DNA from: Lumbricus rubellus
Taxonomy: Eukaryota; Annelida; Clitellata; Crassiclitellata; Lumbricidae
Length of the DNA: 64,000 nt
NCBI GenBank assembly: GCA_945859605.1
Contig: OX243821.1
Span: 18,001,235 to 18,065,234, forward strand
Reading direction: 5' to 3'
Both the position numbers and the translations under genes were made by a program. Every line of letters begins with the position of its first letter. The stretch's first letter is position 1. Below are positions 23,701 through 34,674 of this stretch, one piece after another. The notes below the pieces were generated by a model. The model was given only the letters and a program-made list of their open reading frames with translations, had not been told where the DNA came from and did no database searches.

Positions 23701-25864
23701 TTCTCAATAGCGGTCATGGCCGGATTGGCCCCCCCCCGGACCCGCCCCTGGCGCTAAAAAAATTCTTTGAATAAATGAATGAAAACCAGCAAGCAAACCA
23801 CAAGACCCTTGCGCACCCCACCCTGAAGCAAAAGAACGGGCAGAAACCTTGACGGGAATTTCCGCTTTGGCAGGATTCATTTGAAACTTCTCCAGGGTCT
23901 GCTGGACGAAGAGTTGGAAAGCTTGCAAGACATCTTGCTGCAGCGTGAAACTGATCTGCTGATCTGCATAGAAAAAATAAAACAAACATTTATATTTTAA
24001 TTATTTTTATTATTATTACTATCATCATTATTATTGCTATAATTATTACTATTATTATCGTATTTTTATTATTATTATTATTGCATAATAATAAATATCG
24101 TATTATTTTAATTATTACTATATTATCGCAATAATTATTATTATTATAATTATTTAATTTTCGATGAAGATTTCAAAGGTCAATTTCAGTTTTCTAATGG
24201 CTGCCGGACCGTGGCATTCGCAATAATTTTTTTTTTTTTTTATTGCCAGAGGTATTTAGGATCCCTCAGGGACTTATCTCCTAACTACTGCTATAAAACC
24301 AGTCCGGAATGGCCCTATTCGTCTGCTTCCAGGTTTATCATTATTATTAATACTAATATTAATTATTATCACTATCGTTATCATTACAATTATTATTGAA
24401 ATTATTACTTCTATTATTACGGTACTATCATATTATTACTATCATCGTCGTCGTCGTCATCATCATCACATTAGAGTTATAAATGTTTGAATACAATACA
24501 AGCAATGTCAGACTGTTTCCCCGTTGGACTCACTGGTCATGTCAAGATAGAGATGCACCGTGCTGCCCTCTAGTGTTGCATTGCTTGGGTCGAGGTTGGT
24601 GAAGCGATCTATGAGGTATGCCGTGAAGTTCTCCCCAATTTCAATTACCCCAAAAGTGTTGCCAGCCTTGGCCGCCCTCATTGCATCGTCAAACCTATGG
24701 CTGTAGTTTTCCTGTTTAGACAACAAACAGAGAAAAGGTTTTACTCAATAAGATAACTTGTAACAATTTAATATTAATGCCTTTAGGGTTCCCTTTTAGA
24801 AAAAAAATGGAGATGAGGACCTTTAAAGCAAATGATTAGCTTGTTAGAGCCTGAGGAGCTCTTTATACATCGGGCGCAATGAACGAAGAATTCAAAATTT
24901 TCAAATTCTTTATTGTTCCCAAAAATAAACATAATAAACAGAACAGTTATAACACAAGTGGTATTTAACAATTGAGTCATTCAACAAGGATTATGGAAAT
25001 TGATTAGGGGGCAATAGGCACTCCAGAAAGGACGAGTCCTGCTTAGTAGGGCCATATATACTGGGATGAAATTACAAGGTGGTGGAGGTGGTAATGGATA
25101 AGGGAATAGACAGACATTAGTGAACTGCATACATCGATACAGTAACAGTTACATACAAATGTATAAGTACGAGTTAAAGCCTTAACTATAGCTTAACTAA
25201 CAAACACAGCTGAGTTTAATTAAATATAAATTAGTAATGATAATAACCTTTGTTTAATTTCAACACAGAATTATTGCAATTCATAGTATGACGAATAATA
25301 GGAGGCGAATTTAACTGTTGGCAGCCATGCAAGGCGTCCAACTGCTTATTTTACCACATACACAACCCCCAAGTCCCTAGAATTAATAAAAGAATGACTG
25401 ATTTGCACACCTGAATGATGATGCGTGAGTTGAGATTGCCGAGAAAGAGCGTGCTGCCACAGGACGACGGATCAGAACAGGATTCATTGTTGACGATGGC
25501 CATTCGGATATTGTGAGGTTCACCACCGATGCAGACGCAGAAGAGAGTCATCTGGAATGCTGGAAGAAGGAACTGGAACAGCAGGACCCTAGAGAACGTC
25601 CAAATACACACATACATGCGTGCAACATACAAGGATCTGAAGCAAGACATAAAGCATACATAATGAATATGCATAAGTTCCGGTTGGTGAATATGCATCA
25701 ACTCCGCTTGATGAATATGCATTAGCTCCACAAAGTGAATAATAGTAATAACCTTTGCACCACACCCCAGGGACGATAACAACGCACTCTATGCTTTAAC
25801 ACACTTCTGTTTTTAGTTTTGTTTTCTGCTTGAGTGGTTTTTTCAATAAATGTTGAAGTGATAA

Positions 25865-25896
<32 letters not shown>

Positions 25897-27124
25897 TGTT
25901 TCTTTTAGAGAGCCATTAATTATTGCCCTGTGCATTGTACATCAGTGCTACAAAAATTGCTAATGACAATTACTCAATCAGATGAACCGGTAATGAACCA
26001 ACCCAATCTGTCGCTTCAGCATCGTCATATTCTTGATGAACAGTGCCATTATGTTCCAGAACTTCGGAAGATACCACCGACACCTCCCACACAAACTCAG
26101 ATCTGCAGAAGGAATTGCACAGTGATTCAAATGGACTCTTTTGGTATTATTGTAAAATTCCTTGTCACCCATTAATGACATTGTTATCTTCTCATTACAT
26201 TCCTTTTGTTGTTATTTTTAAAGTGCATCGAAAATTCGACATGTAACTGGGTGTGGTATGTCACCCTGATTTAGGATATTTTGTAACATGTATATTTATG
26301 TCAGGGGCAGATACAGAAATTTTCGAAAGAGGAGGCCAAAATTTTAGGTCTTGGCTTGGAATTTTTTGGTCTTTGGTCAAAAAACTTATATGACCTTTTT
26401 TTAAATCTTTTTTATAGTCATTCGGTCGAAGTGTCAGGAAAAATATACCATTTTCCCTGCCAAAATACCTGATGACCTTTCTTTTAGTCATATGCTACTC
26501 TCACTCCCTGCATTGCTTGTGGCTTGAAAACTTATTAAAACATTGGATCATGTGCTAATTTTTCCCTCTCCCGTTGCATTGACGGAGAGCCTGCACGAAC
26601 CTGATGGCCTGATGGGGAGCGGGGGAGGTTACCCACGTCCTGTGCAAATTTCGCAATGGGGCCATGGCCGGATTTGCTCCAACTGGATACACCCCGATTT
26701 GTGTGTGTATGTATGTAGGTATGTATGCATGTATGTATGTGTCAGAAAAATTCTAATTTCAAGTGGAAGATTGGTTGTCGTGTGTGAACTTTAGACCTCT
26801 GAATGGTAGGCAAAAGTCCAATATATTTTTGCACCAAAACTAGATGGTAATAAAATCCATATTGAATTGCATCAATAGTAACTCGAAAATGATAACAGGA
26901 ATATAGGAACAGATTTCAAGCCATTCTTGTGATAATGGACTGAGTGGGGATTAGGGGAAAGATGTGTAAGGAATGGCTGGACGACATCACAGACTGGTGT
27001 GAAATGGAGATCCACAAATATTGAGCAGAATGGTACAGGAGAGAGACAAGTGGAGACGGATGGTGAACCATGCGAGTGACACCAACGAGTACTGAGCCCA
27101 TGAACCTCAATGATGAAAATTATG

Positions 27125-27191
<67 letters not shown>

Positions 27192-30100
27192 TAATAACAA
27201 TAATAATAATAATAATAATAATAATATACAAATCCTTATAAATCCTGATGGATCACTGATACCTCGGGTAAAAAAATGATGATGGTGATGATAAATAAAA
27301 AATGTGCATGGCGCAGCCTAAAAGAGACAGCAATATGTAATACCTCGATTCCAGGATCTTTCCGGGGTGTCCGGACCGCGGTGACTCAAAATCAGGGGAG
27401 TTGTCTCATTGGCCTCCCTCTAAAAGCAAAGATTAAATTATTAAAGCAGAGGCCCAACATCGAGAGAAATGGCAGCATCGAACATCTTAACCTAATGAAG
27501 GTTTGACTGTAAACATTGCAATCCATTTGTATCTTGCAACAGACATTCAATTTAGGTGCACATCAGAAGTTCCCGTAGCAACCTCTTACAAGTGAAACAT
27601 ATTTGCTGTATGTTTGCATGTGTTCATGCATTTGCGCAAGCTATTGTGCGTGTGTTTTGTTAAGCATTTGTGCGTGCGTCCTTTAGCGGCTGACTATACG
27701 TGGTTTAGATACACATTTTGGTGTGACCTTGCGCAAGTTTAAAAATTTAATTATAAAAGTAATCGTAATTTCCAACTTTCTAAAGTGCTGCTCGAAAGCC
27801 AAGCGCGGAGCACCAGCTTATTCACGAGCGCTGGGTGTGTAATAATAATAATCATACCACAATAACTGATGTAGAGTCCAGATTTTTGTTTGCAACGTGC
27901 GGGGAATTCTCCGCTGCACTGGTTCCATTTCGATTGTCGCTTCCATCTTCTTCGCACAATCGCAGGAACACGTCCTCCAGCGACTGGAACAAAGATGAAG
28001 GAATGAAGATACACAGTGATTAAGATGATGAAGAAATATCAAAGATGAAGCGATGAAGATAGTGAAGAACCATAGATGAAGAAATGAAGATACAGTGGTT
28101 AAGATGATGAAGAAATATCAAAGATGACCTAAAAAGATAGTGAAGAAACATAGATGATGAAGTCTAAACATTTGTACTGTAAGTAAGGTCGTTGGTCCCA
28201 AAAACATTTTTTGGGGAAAATAAATACTTGACTCGCAAGATACTGATTATTTATTATAATAATCTTGATATTGACCCTGATCCTCTAGATGCAACTACTG
28301 ATCTTCTTGACACAACCTCTGATTCTGGATACTACTTCTAATCTTTAGGATACTAATCGGTAGGTAATCAGACACATTGTGTCGTGTGTTCAGATACTTA
28401 CCACCTTCCTGTACTTGGCCAGCAGTGAAGCTGGCGTTGCTTCTGCCAACAGACAACCGTTCCTCATCAGGCCAACCTACAACAAAACAATAATAGCATT
28501 GCCGAAATAGAAACAAATAATCATAGTATAAGTAATCAGTCAAAATATATAATTTTTTAAAATATGATAAAATGTCACAGATAACTAATACAATCAACCA
28601 CGTACATGGTGCTTATGAGAAAGGTACCTATGCTCAGTATTTGCAGGATACTTATTACAGCAGTACTTTCAACAATGACATCATAAGAATGCCCAAGAAT
28701 AAATGTAGGCATATTTGCATATGTATCAGTAGTAGTTTCAGTAAAATGACATTGTATGATAACAAAGATCTTCAGCATCGCCCTCCTCCTTTATCCAGAC
28801 TTGGGACTGGCACTGGCAGACAGCAACCAGTAGTATGTATGAGCATATGACTCCGTCTCCTTATTTTTACAGTACTAGTGTGAAATAAGAAAACAAGAGT
28901 ATGTAAAAACTCCCCAACCCTTCAAGAGACGAACCATGTGGGCTTGCCTGGCCTCCTCAATGTAGTGCGTCGTAATGATGACAGTCGTGTGACTGGTCTG
29001 AGAGATCATCAGAAGATGATCCCAAATCCTGTAATGAAGATGATATTTACATCTAATTAATTAATTAATCAAATTAAAATTAATCAATCAATCTAATTAA
29101 TTAACTAATCTAATTAATTAATCAATTAATCTAATTAAATAATTAATCTAATTATCAATTAATCCAATTAATTAATTAATCCAATTAATTTGTCCCTCAT
29201 TCACAAAATTTTTGAAATTGACATTGACCCAAAGTCGAGTCATTTTAAAAATAACTATGACTTTTGCTTGACTACGATTCAGTGTCTGCGCTGTAGTCGG
29301 GACTCGAGAGTGCTTCTGAGTAGCAACCTTGAAGAGGTGCTATAACAAGTGCACCTAAAAACAAACAACCCAGTGTCTTTAAACATTCATTCATTCATTC
29401 AAGTATTTATATAGCGCCTCTTCAAGGAAACTACTCAGAGGCGCTCCCTACTCCAGTACAGCCAAACAGAACAGTTATAAATGTTTATAGAATGTTTCAG
29501 AGAGTGATCTAGGGAACAGGCGCAGGTCAAGTGGGAGGGCATTCCATACCACAGGGCCAACCACAGAAAAAGCACGACTCTGCATGATGGAGGTACGAGC
29601 AAACGGGACCAAGAGCACTCCCCTATCAGCCGAGCGCAGTAACAGTAACGAAATAACTCAAGCCTTCTCTCACCTTAGCCGTAGAACAGGATCGACTCCC
29701 ACAGTCGGCTCATCCAAGATCAGGATCTCTGGCTCGTGAAGAAGAGCGATCGCAAACGACGTGCGCCTCTGCTGTCCACCGCTGCAATGCCAATTAATCA
29801 ATCAATCAATCAACCAATCAATACCACTGCAACGAAAAAAGACAATAGAAAACAACGTAAACATGCTAACAAGCGTAGGCCCTTCTGTGTGGAATGACCT
29901 CCCTCCCACTATCTGCAGTAAGATCTTATTGGGGGTGTCATCTTCAGCCATTCGCTACTTGAAGTCTTTTTTATTTCCCCAAAGCTGTCACACTGAGAGC
30001 GCCTCTGAATAGCTAGTCTGTAAGAGACGATTTATAAATGCTTATATTGGGAGGGGGACGGGGACAGGGAGGGGATGGGGGAGGGGGACGGGGACAGGGA

Positions 30101-33100
30101 GGGGATGGGGGAGGGGGGATTTATGTAGGGAGGGACGGTTGGACGCTCTTTTCAGCCACAGCAATGCGTGGCCGGGTACAGCTAGTACAATATAATATAC
30201 AATCGTGCCCCTTCAAGATTTTTACTCAGAGGCATACATACACACACAAACACACAGACTGATACAGTCCAAGCCATATGTTCAGCTGAAGACCAAATGC
30301 ACGGAGTATAAATTAGTGATTAATTAATTAGAAATACTGTTTTTAATCAACATTGATAATCAATTCAAAGAAGAAGTCAGAGACCTCAGCTGGCTGATGA
30401 GTCTTTTCTTTTCCGGAAGATTCAGGAACTGGATGAGAAATGCGGTTCTGATATTTATAGCATCCGACGTCATCCCGTTTATTCGTCCGAAGTAGTTCAG
30501 GGTCTCCTCCACAGTGAATTTATCGTACAAAGCTAACTCCTACAAAAAAGAAAAGAAGAAAAAATAAAGGCCAAGCAAAAGAAGAAAAAAACGGAAAAAA
30601 TGAAGAAGAAAATGTATGAAGAAGACGAAAATGAAGAAAAAAATAAAGGCCAAAAAGAAGAAAAAATGAGGAAAATGAAGAAGCAGTAGAAGAAGAAAAT
30701 GAAGCAGCAGCAGTTCTAAGAAGAAAATGAAGAAGAAAATGAAGAAAATGAAGAAGCAGCAGAAGAAGCAGCAGTTCTAAGAAGAAAATGAAGAAGAAGA
30801 AAATGAAGAAAATAAAGGCCAAGAAGAAGAAGAAAATGAAGGAAAAAAAGAAGCAGAAGTAGAAGAAAATGAAGACAGAGGAGAAGGAGCAGAAATGAAT
30901 TGATTGATTGATTTTAGTCCATGGATGCATTGATTCTCACTAATCAGCCTAAGGCAAAGTCGGGTAAAACCTTATATAGAACTAGCTGTACCCAGCCACG
31001 CGTTGCTGTGGCAGAAAAGACCTCCCCCTCCCCTCCCCCTCCTCCTCCCCCTCCTCCTCCCCCTCCCCTCCTCCTCCCCCTCCCCCTTTCCCTTCTCCCC
31101 CTCCCCACCCCCCTCCCCCTCCCTCACACCGTCCTTTAGTGACAGCGGATATAGCCCAAGAATTTTAGGCCGCTTTCGTAATATTCCACTCGCTTAAGAC
31201 GTCACGGGACGCAACCTCATTGATGTATCGTCACTGTGTTTTACGGGTGAAGACAATAATTTGCAAGCGCGTGGTTTCGTTGAAGTTGCAAATGGCGGAC
31301 GAACGGATTGCAAAGTTCACTTTTTGTGTAAAGGGTTGCGTTTTTTCGTGGAAAAGAAATGCTACGACACGGTGCTATTAGAATGGAAGCTTTTGGTAAA
31401 TTTTCACAAAAATCGGTGCGTGAGTTTCGGCGTGATTGCGTGATAAACTATTTGAAAGTTTCATTTTTATTTATATAGATGACGACTGAGAGAGAAGATA
31501 GTTTGTTGTGAACTGTGATACCCTTCCTTAAACCCTTCCTTTAACTTACCTGGGGCATGTAGCCGACGAGCTTTCCAGGAACATTATGCCCCACCGTTCC
31601 AGGGGGCTTACGAAGCGTGATCAAGTCACCGTCGTCTATTTTCAGTCGACCCACGATGCATCGAAGCAGGGTCGTCTTGCCACACCCACTCGGTCCGAGA
31701 AGACCATAGCTACATTAATAATAGAAAATCATTACTATCGTCATCATCGTCATCATCATCATCAGTCATAATCACTTTCAAATCATCATCATCACCATCA
31801 TTATCACCATCATCATTATAATCACTACAACCATCATCGCTGTAATCACCATCACTATCACTGTTGTCGTCCTCATCATATCATCCTCATCATTATCACC
31901 ATCATCATTATAATCAAAACGACCATCACTATCACTGTTATTGTCGTCATCATCATCATCATCAACAAAATTACCATCATTGTAATCGCCATCATCATCA
32001 ATAGTATCATCATCATCATCGTCGCTAATACATATTTATTAATCGTCACTATCAAATGACCAAACATTGAAGCAGGCACTCAGCAATTATGAGTGAAGGT
32101 GGTGGTGGTAGAAATATAGCAGAAGTAGCAGTAGTATTAGTAGCAGCAGGAGTCGTCAGCGGTGGTAGCAGTAACGGTAGTAGTAGCAGTAGAATTAGTA
32201 GCAGTAGGTGCAGTGGTGGTAGCAGTACTTAGTAGTAGTAGCAGTATAGTTGAGCAGAGCCACTGGGATATGCAAATATTATCAATGCTGTATCTATAGG
32301 TTCTGAATTTGGTCATACATAGCATAATGAGGCGAACCATTATCTATCATTAGGACTTCACACATCCCCTTTCTGTTCTGCCTAAACACATTTCCCACAT
32401 TATCTTCCTATATTAACTTGCTGCAAATAACTGACAATTGAAAAAGGATATGCAGCTATCACCCTGTATTAGACTTTGTTAACAGTGGTAGCAGCAGCAG
32501 TAGTTATAGTAGTAGCAGCAGCAGTAGTTATAGTAGTAGTAGTAGAAGCAATAGCAGTAGTTGTTGTAGCAGTGGCAGCAATAGCTCCCTTCTGTTCGCT
32601 CTACACTTCTGTCTGGTAGCCTCTGCTTTGTCTCTTCTCAAAACCTGCCTCTTCTCGCCTTGCGCACTGGGAGCGCCTCTGAACGGTTCACCCTACTAGA
32701 GGCGCTCTATAAATGTTTAAATACAATACAGTACAATAAGTAGTAGTAGTAGTAGTAGCAATAGCAGTAGTAGTAGTAGCAATAGCAGTAGTCGTAGTAG
32801 TAGCAATAGCAGTAGTTGTAGTAGTAGCAGTAGCCCTAGCAGCAGTAGTAGCAGTAGTAGCAGCAGTAGTAGCAGCAGTACTGGCATCAGTAGTAGTAGT
32901 AGTAGTAGTAGCAGAAGCAGCAGCAGCAGCAACAACAACAGTAGTAGCAGTAGTAGCAGTAGTAGTAGCAATAGCAGCAGTAGTAGCAGTAGTAGCAGCA
33001 GTAGTAGCAGCAGTGCTGGCATCAGTAGTAGTAGTAGTAGTAGTAGCAGAAGCAGCAGCAACAACAACAGTAGTAGCAGTAGTAGCAGTAGTAGTAGCAA

Positions 33101-33310
33101 TAGCAGTAGTTGTAGTAGTTGTAGTAGTAGTAGTAGTAGCAGTAGTAGCAACAGCAGTAGTACTAGCAGTTGAAGTCCTTACATTGACCCGCTCGGAACC
33201 GTCATATTGATACCGTTTAGGACTATGGTCCGACTCCTTCCACGACCGTAACCCTTGACGACCTGAGTCACCTGCACTGCATTGTAACGCACGACTTCCG
33301 AAGAAGTCAT
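18571..33310 (-). CDS. ABC half-transporter, ABCG/ABCH type, tandem paralogue A (complete)
   Basis: Nineteen coding exons join in frame on the minus strand to 710 codons plus a stop: 33310-33183, 31709-31550, 30539-30385, 29781-29674, 29028-28935, 28476-28402, 27983-27858, 27419-27344, 26102-26003, 25588-25411, 24711-24534, 23963-23848, 23258-23188, 22506-22418, 21804-21701, 20903-20831, 20116-20030, 19289-19185 and 18680-18571. The N-terminal nucleotide-binding domain has Walker [10 protein letters not shown] (48-56), Q-loop Gln96, signature LSGGQQRR (147-154, split by an intron), Walker B ILILDEP with Asp171-Glu172, and switch His205 in TTHYIEEA. The membrane domain follows: TM1 about 342-362, an extracellular loop to about 500 with sequons at Asn375, Asn402, Asn428 and Asn444, then hydrophobic segments about 512-532, 565-585, 592-614, 620-645 and 683-708. 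NBD-first order and about 710 residues fit ABCG/ABCH half-transporters that act as dimers in membranes. The long first loop favours ABCH-like proteins (often named ABCG20 or ABCG23) over White/ABCG2. The substrate is unknown. Intron 14 appears to be GC-AG. A 3' splice site at 33324 implies a non-coding first exon upstream. Confidence 0.94.
18778..19092. repeat. AAT/ATC microsatellite tracts in the last intron
   Basis: AAT-rich repeats (18778-18995) pass into an ATC array (about 19004-19092) in intron 18 of ABC paralogue A. Ile/Met and Ser frames across it are artefacts. Confidence 0.93.
19629..19862 (-). mobile_element. tRNA-derived SINE, near full length
   Basis: On the minus strand the copy has a head ending in the B box GGTTCGAATCT (near 19798-19808), the family body (TTCACTCGCAATTGCTCGGC), and the 3' tail CTTGAAGGGGCGCTTTGACA followed by GTGCACATACAAA. 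It lies in intron 17 of ABC paralogue A, in the same orientation as the gene. Confidence 0.87.
20128..20375. repeat. TCAA-type tetranucleotide array
   Basis: This is a degenerate CAATCAATCAAT array with interspersed CAACTGTCAACAAAT spacers, giving a higher-order period of about 65-75 bp. It is in intron 16 of ABC paralogue A. Confidence 0.92.
20385..20735. mobile_element. Two LINE 3' ends in inverted (tail-out) arrangement
   Basis: The left part, read on the minus strand, gives [19 protein letters not shown] followed by [18 protein letters not shown], a typical non-LTR retrotransposon C-terminus. The right part, read on the plus strand, repeats the end of the same domain ([20 protein letters not shown]) and its 3' UTR, and runs into an ATT microsatellite (20731-20774). 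The two copies share a perfect inverted repeat of about 37 bp (20430-20466 and 20602-20638). It is a different LINE family from the RGWAGSASE one. It lies in intron 16 of ABC paralogue A. Confidence 0.8.
20935..21178. repeat. TGGATGGATGAATGG minisatellite
   Basis: GGATGGATGAAT-type repeats have a higher-order unit of about 55 bp marked by CGCTTGGGTGGATGGATG. The array is in intron 15 of ABC paralogue A, right next to the exon starting at 20903. Confidence 0.93.
21317..21530 (+). mobile_element. Degraded LINE 3' fragment, RGWAGSASE family
   Basis: Scattered matches to the LINE tail (CCATCTGATCTCTGTCGTCC, then AGTGTCGAGCCTTCTC and GAGCTGGGAGCGCCTCTGAG) end with the 3' motif AGGGGTACATAAAGTTTT. 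Internal deletions and frameshifts are evident compared with the copy at 14714-15030. Confidence 0.7.
22100..22305 (-). mobile_element. tRNA-derived SINE
   Basis: On the minus strand a B box GGTTCGAATCC (near 22246-22256) is followed by the body (CTTTACTTGCAATAGCTCAG) and the tail CTTGAAGGGGCGCTGTAATA. It lies in intron 14 of ABC paralogue A. Confidence 0.86.
22860..23187. repeat. Minisatellite of about 50 bp abutting exon 13
   Basis: Five to six units contain AATGAATGAATATATGAAT, AATTAAACAGTATTAATT and AAATGAATACGTAAT. The array ends exactly at the 5' splice site of the exon 23258-23188. Read on the minus strand, each unit contains an ATTACGTATTTAATT-like copy of that splice site. Confidence 0.85.
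23313..23750. mobile_element. hAT-like MITE, CAGGGGTGGATACAG family, with insertion
   Basis: The ends are CAGGGGTGGATACAG and GGACCCGCCCCTG, with flanking repeats GTGCTAAA and GCGCTAAA (seven of eight). An internal segment at about 23484-23550 is an inverted copy of the minisatellite unit found at 22860-23187. It lies in intron 12 of ABC paralogue A. Confidence 0.8.
26302..26696. mobile_element. hAT-like MITE, CAGGGGCAGATACAG family
   Basis: The left end CAGGGGCAGATACAG and the decayed right end GGATACACCCCG are flanked by ATTTATGT and ATTTGTGT (seven of eight bases). The interior holds the family segments TGATGACCTTTCTTTTAGTC and GGGGCCATGGCCGGATT. It lies in intron 8 of ABC paralogue A. 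Confidence 0.72.
26895..27115 (+). mobile_element. Endonuclease/reverse-transcriptase C-terminal relic
   Basis: The plus-strand frames, with shifts, contain [16 protein letters not shown] and a downstream GDGW-TMRVTP-type stretch. This matches the C-terminal tail of endonuclease-reverse transcriptase retroelements (pattern GRPxREWLDDIxDWC...). An (AAT)n array at 27123-27230 follows directly and may have grown from the element's 3' end. It lies in intron 8 of ABC paralogue A. Confidence 0.6.
28560..28850. repeat. Unique-looking intron sequence with a dispersed CTTTATCCAG motif
   Basis: This is intron 5 of ABC paralogue A. The segment around 28771-28830 (CTCCTTTATCCAGACTTGGG, then ACTGGCACTGGCAGACAGC) recurs almost unchanged at about 63195-63245, so it belongs to a dispersed repeat of unknown class. 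The remainder shows nothing recognisable. Confidence 0.5.
29274..29366 (+). mobile_element. tRNA-derived SINE, 3' fragment
   Basis: Only the last 90 bp or so of the SINE are present (CTGCGCTGTAGTCGGGACTC, then TGCTTCTGAGTAGCAACCTT, GAAGAGGTGCTATAACAAG and a CAAAC tail). It lies in intron 4 of ABC paralogue A. The matching intron of paralogue B has a longer SINE copy at 9203-9357, so this may be a shared ancestral insertion. Confidence 0.75.
29393..29640 (-). mobile_element. LINE C-terminal fragment, RGWAGSASE family
   Basis: The minus-strand reading gives [17 protein letters not shown], then [19 protein letters not shown], and ends in the 3' motif AGAGGCGCTATATAAATAC. It lies in intron 4 of ABC paralogue A, with a TTCA repeat at its 3' end, and is 5'-truncated. 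Confidence 0.78.
29797..30045 (+). mobile_element. LINE C-terminal fragment with SASE ending
   Basis: The plus-strand frame contains [18 protein letters not shown] and [20 protein letters not shown] followed by a stop, then a GAGCGCCTCTGAATAG-like 3' hairpin motif. It lies in intron 3 of ABC paralogue A, directly after the AATC array next to the signature-motif exon. Confidence 0.7.
30045..30181. repeat. G-rich minisatellite joined to a dispersed repeat end
   Basis: Two units of about 36 bp of GGAGGGGGACGGGGACAGG type (30048-30118) give many closely spaced G-runs, a potential G-quadruplex on the plus strand. They are followed by GCAATGCGTGGCCGGGTACA, the inverted form of the sequence at 30985-31015. 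The two segments are therefore inverted copies of one element either side of ABC paralogue A exon 3. Confidence 0.75.
30545..30898. repeat. Purine-rich GAA/AAAATGAAG tract
   Basis: About 350 bp of almost pure purine on the plus strand (AAGAAGAAAATGAAGAAGC units, some 60-bp subunits repeated) lie next to the 3' splice site of ABC paralogue A exon 3, so the transcribed intron has a very long pyrimidine-rich stretch there. A Leu/Phe-rich minus-strand frame across it is an artefact. Confidence 0.9.
30985..31135. repeat. Dispersed repeat end with CCTCCC-rich tract
   Basis: AGCTGTACCCAGCCACGCGT is followed by TGCTGTGGCAGAAAAGACC and about 110 bp of CCTCCC/CCCTCCT repeats. It is the inverted partner of 30045-30181. 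The equivalent intron 2 of ABC paralogue B is only about 395 bp and lacks it, so the insertion postdates the duplication. Confidence 0.75.
31735..32030. repeat. ATC-rich microsatellite tract
   Basis: This is a degenerate ATC/CATCATTATCACC tract in intron 1 of ABC paralogue A, upstream of the Walker A exon. It is the positional counterpart of the pure ATC array in paralogue B. Confidence 0.9.
32585..32712 (+). mobile_element. LINE 3' tail fragment
   Basis: The segment ends CTGGGAGCGCCTCTGAACGG, then CTAGAGGCGCTCTATAAATG, the hairpin-forming 3' end shared by LINEs and SINEs here. The upstream 80 bp could be a decayed C-terminus (CTGCCTCTTCTCGCCTTGCG). Confidence 0.65.
32738..33172. repeat. (TAG)n/(CAG)n compound trinucleotide array
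   Basis: About 430 bp of TAG and CAG triplets, with a 130-bp higher-order duplication (around 32878-33000 and 33010-33130), end 10 bp from the 5' splice site of ABC paralogue A exon 1. Smaller CAG/TAG patches occur at 32100-32250 and 32485-32580. Poly-Leu and Val frames are artefacts. Confidence 0.93.
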
Positions 33311-33430
33311 AGACTCCAAAAGACCTGCAACCAAATTAAAAATTCTCCTACCCTGTACCACACCCACAAGTCCATTGGATCTGATTGAATACAACAGGAT
33401 TGCATGTAACCTCCTATACAAAAAATACCG

Positions 33431-33915
33431 ATCATGTGAGAGATATGGTATAAGGCAATGACTCATCAGAGATATGGTATGATTAGGTAATGGCTCAAGT
33501 CAGATAATATGGTATGACAAACTAATGATTCTTGAGAGATATGGCATGATTAGATAATGGCTCATGTGAGATATGGTACGATAAGCCTCAGGTGAGATAT
33601 AGTATCATAATGCTCGTGTGAGATATGGTATCACAAGGCTGATGTGAGATATGGCATGATAAGAAATGGCTCATGTGAGATATGATATCACTCATGTGAG
33701 ATATGGCATCATAAGGCTCATGTGAGATATGGTATGATAAGACAGGGCTAACATGAGATATGGCAGGATAAGAAATGGCACATGTGAAATATGGTATGAT
33801 AACATTGATAAGGCTCATGTGAGATATGGTATCATAAGGCTCATGGTGCAATACAGTAATGGTTCATGTGAGATATGGTACAATTGATAAAGGCTCATGG
33901 TAGATATAGCACAAT
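33431..33915. repeat. CATGTGAGATATGGTATGATA minisatellite
   Basis: Tandem units of about 25-40 bp (GGCTCATGTGAGATATGG, TATGATAAG) lie immediately upstream of the start exon of ABC paralogue A. The unit is homologous to the satellite at 12377-13165 upstream of paralogue B. Confidence 0.9.
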
Positions 33916-34441
33916 ATTAAGTAATTAATGGCCCATAAGTGTGAAGTATGGAATGATAATTAATGCAGGCTTACTGCTTCCGTAATTCATGTCCCTTTCT
34001 TATGACCTTGAGCCCACAAGGTCATGGAAGTTGAACAGGATCAGCACATCATCACAGAACTGAACATTTACCATCTAGAACATGGTAGTAACAAATTCCG
34101 GTCCCTGATGATTTCTGCGCAAGAAAATAGCCTCGTAATTAATAAATGTATTCACTGCAAACTGTACTCACTGTCTTCCATCGTATATTTATGTTCCACC
34201 AATTCAAAAACGAACGAATTAAAGTCCTAGCCTTAAATTTATGGACTGGACATTTACCGTTTTAGCAAAACAGCCTGCATTGTCAGTGTCATGCACCATG
34301 GTAGGTTTCTTTCTCTTCTCTCTCTAACAGTACTAAACATTTTTAACTCCAATATGCATCCTAATCAGTGGCAAATTAACTGAGCCAGTAGAGCTAAAAA
34401 GAAAGAATAATGCAACAATTGCCGTCTGGCCGGCTACTTAA

Positions 34442-34504
34442 CCCTTTAATGCCGAGAAGGTAGTAAAATGTATGGGAAATTCTATACCCTCCGGCATTAA
34501 AGGG
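34442..34504. mobile_element. piggyBac-like mini-MITE (63 bp)
   Basis: The element starts CCCTTTAATGCCG and ends CGGCATTAAAGGG, a perfect 13-bp inverted repeat. It is bounded on both sides by TTAA (34438-34441 and 34505-34508). CCC...GGG ends within TTAA duplications are the hallmark of piggyBac elements. There is no coding capacity. Confidence 0.8.
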
Positions 34505-34674
34505 TTAATAAGCGACAAACCCTGCCAACAACCACATGATCAATTGGCCGATGGCCCCAATTATGACAGTTACTCACACCATTCCAAAGTTCCCTTTTCC
34601 TTTCCAACAAAATTGTTTTTTAATTACGCTATGTGTCTAGTGTAATATGTAGGCCTATTGTAAAACATGCATAT

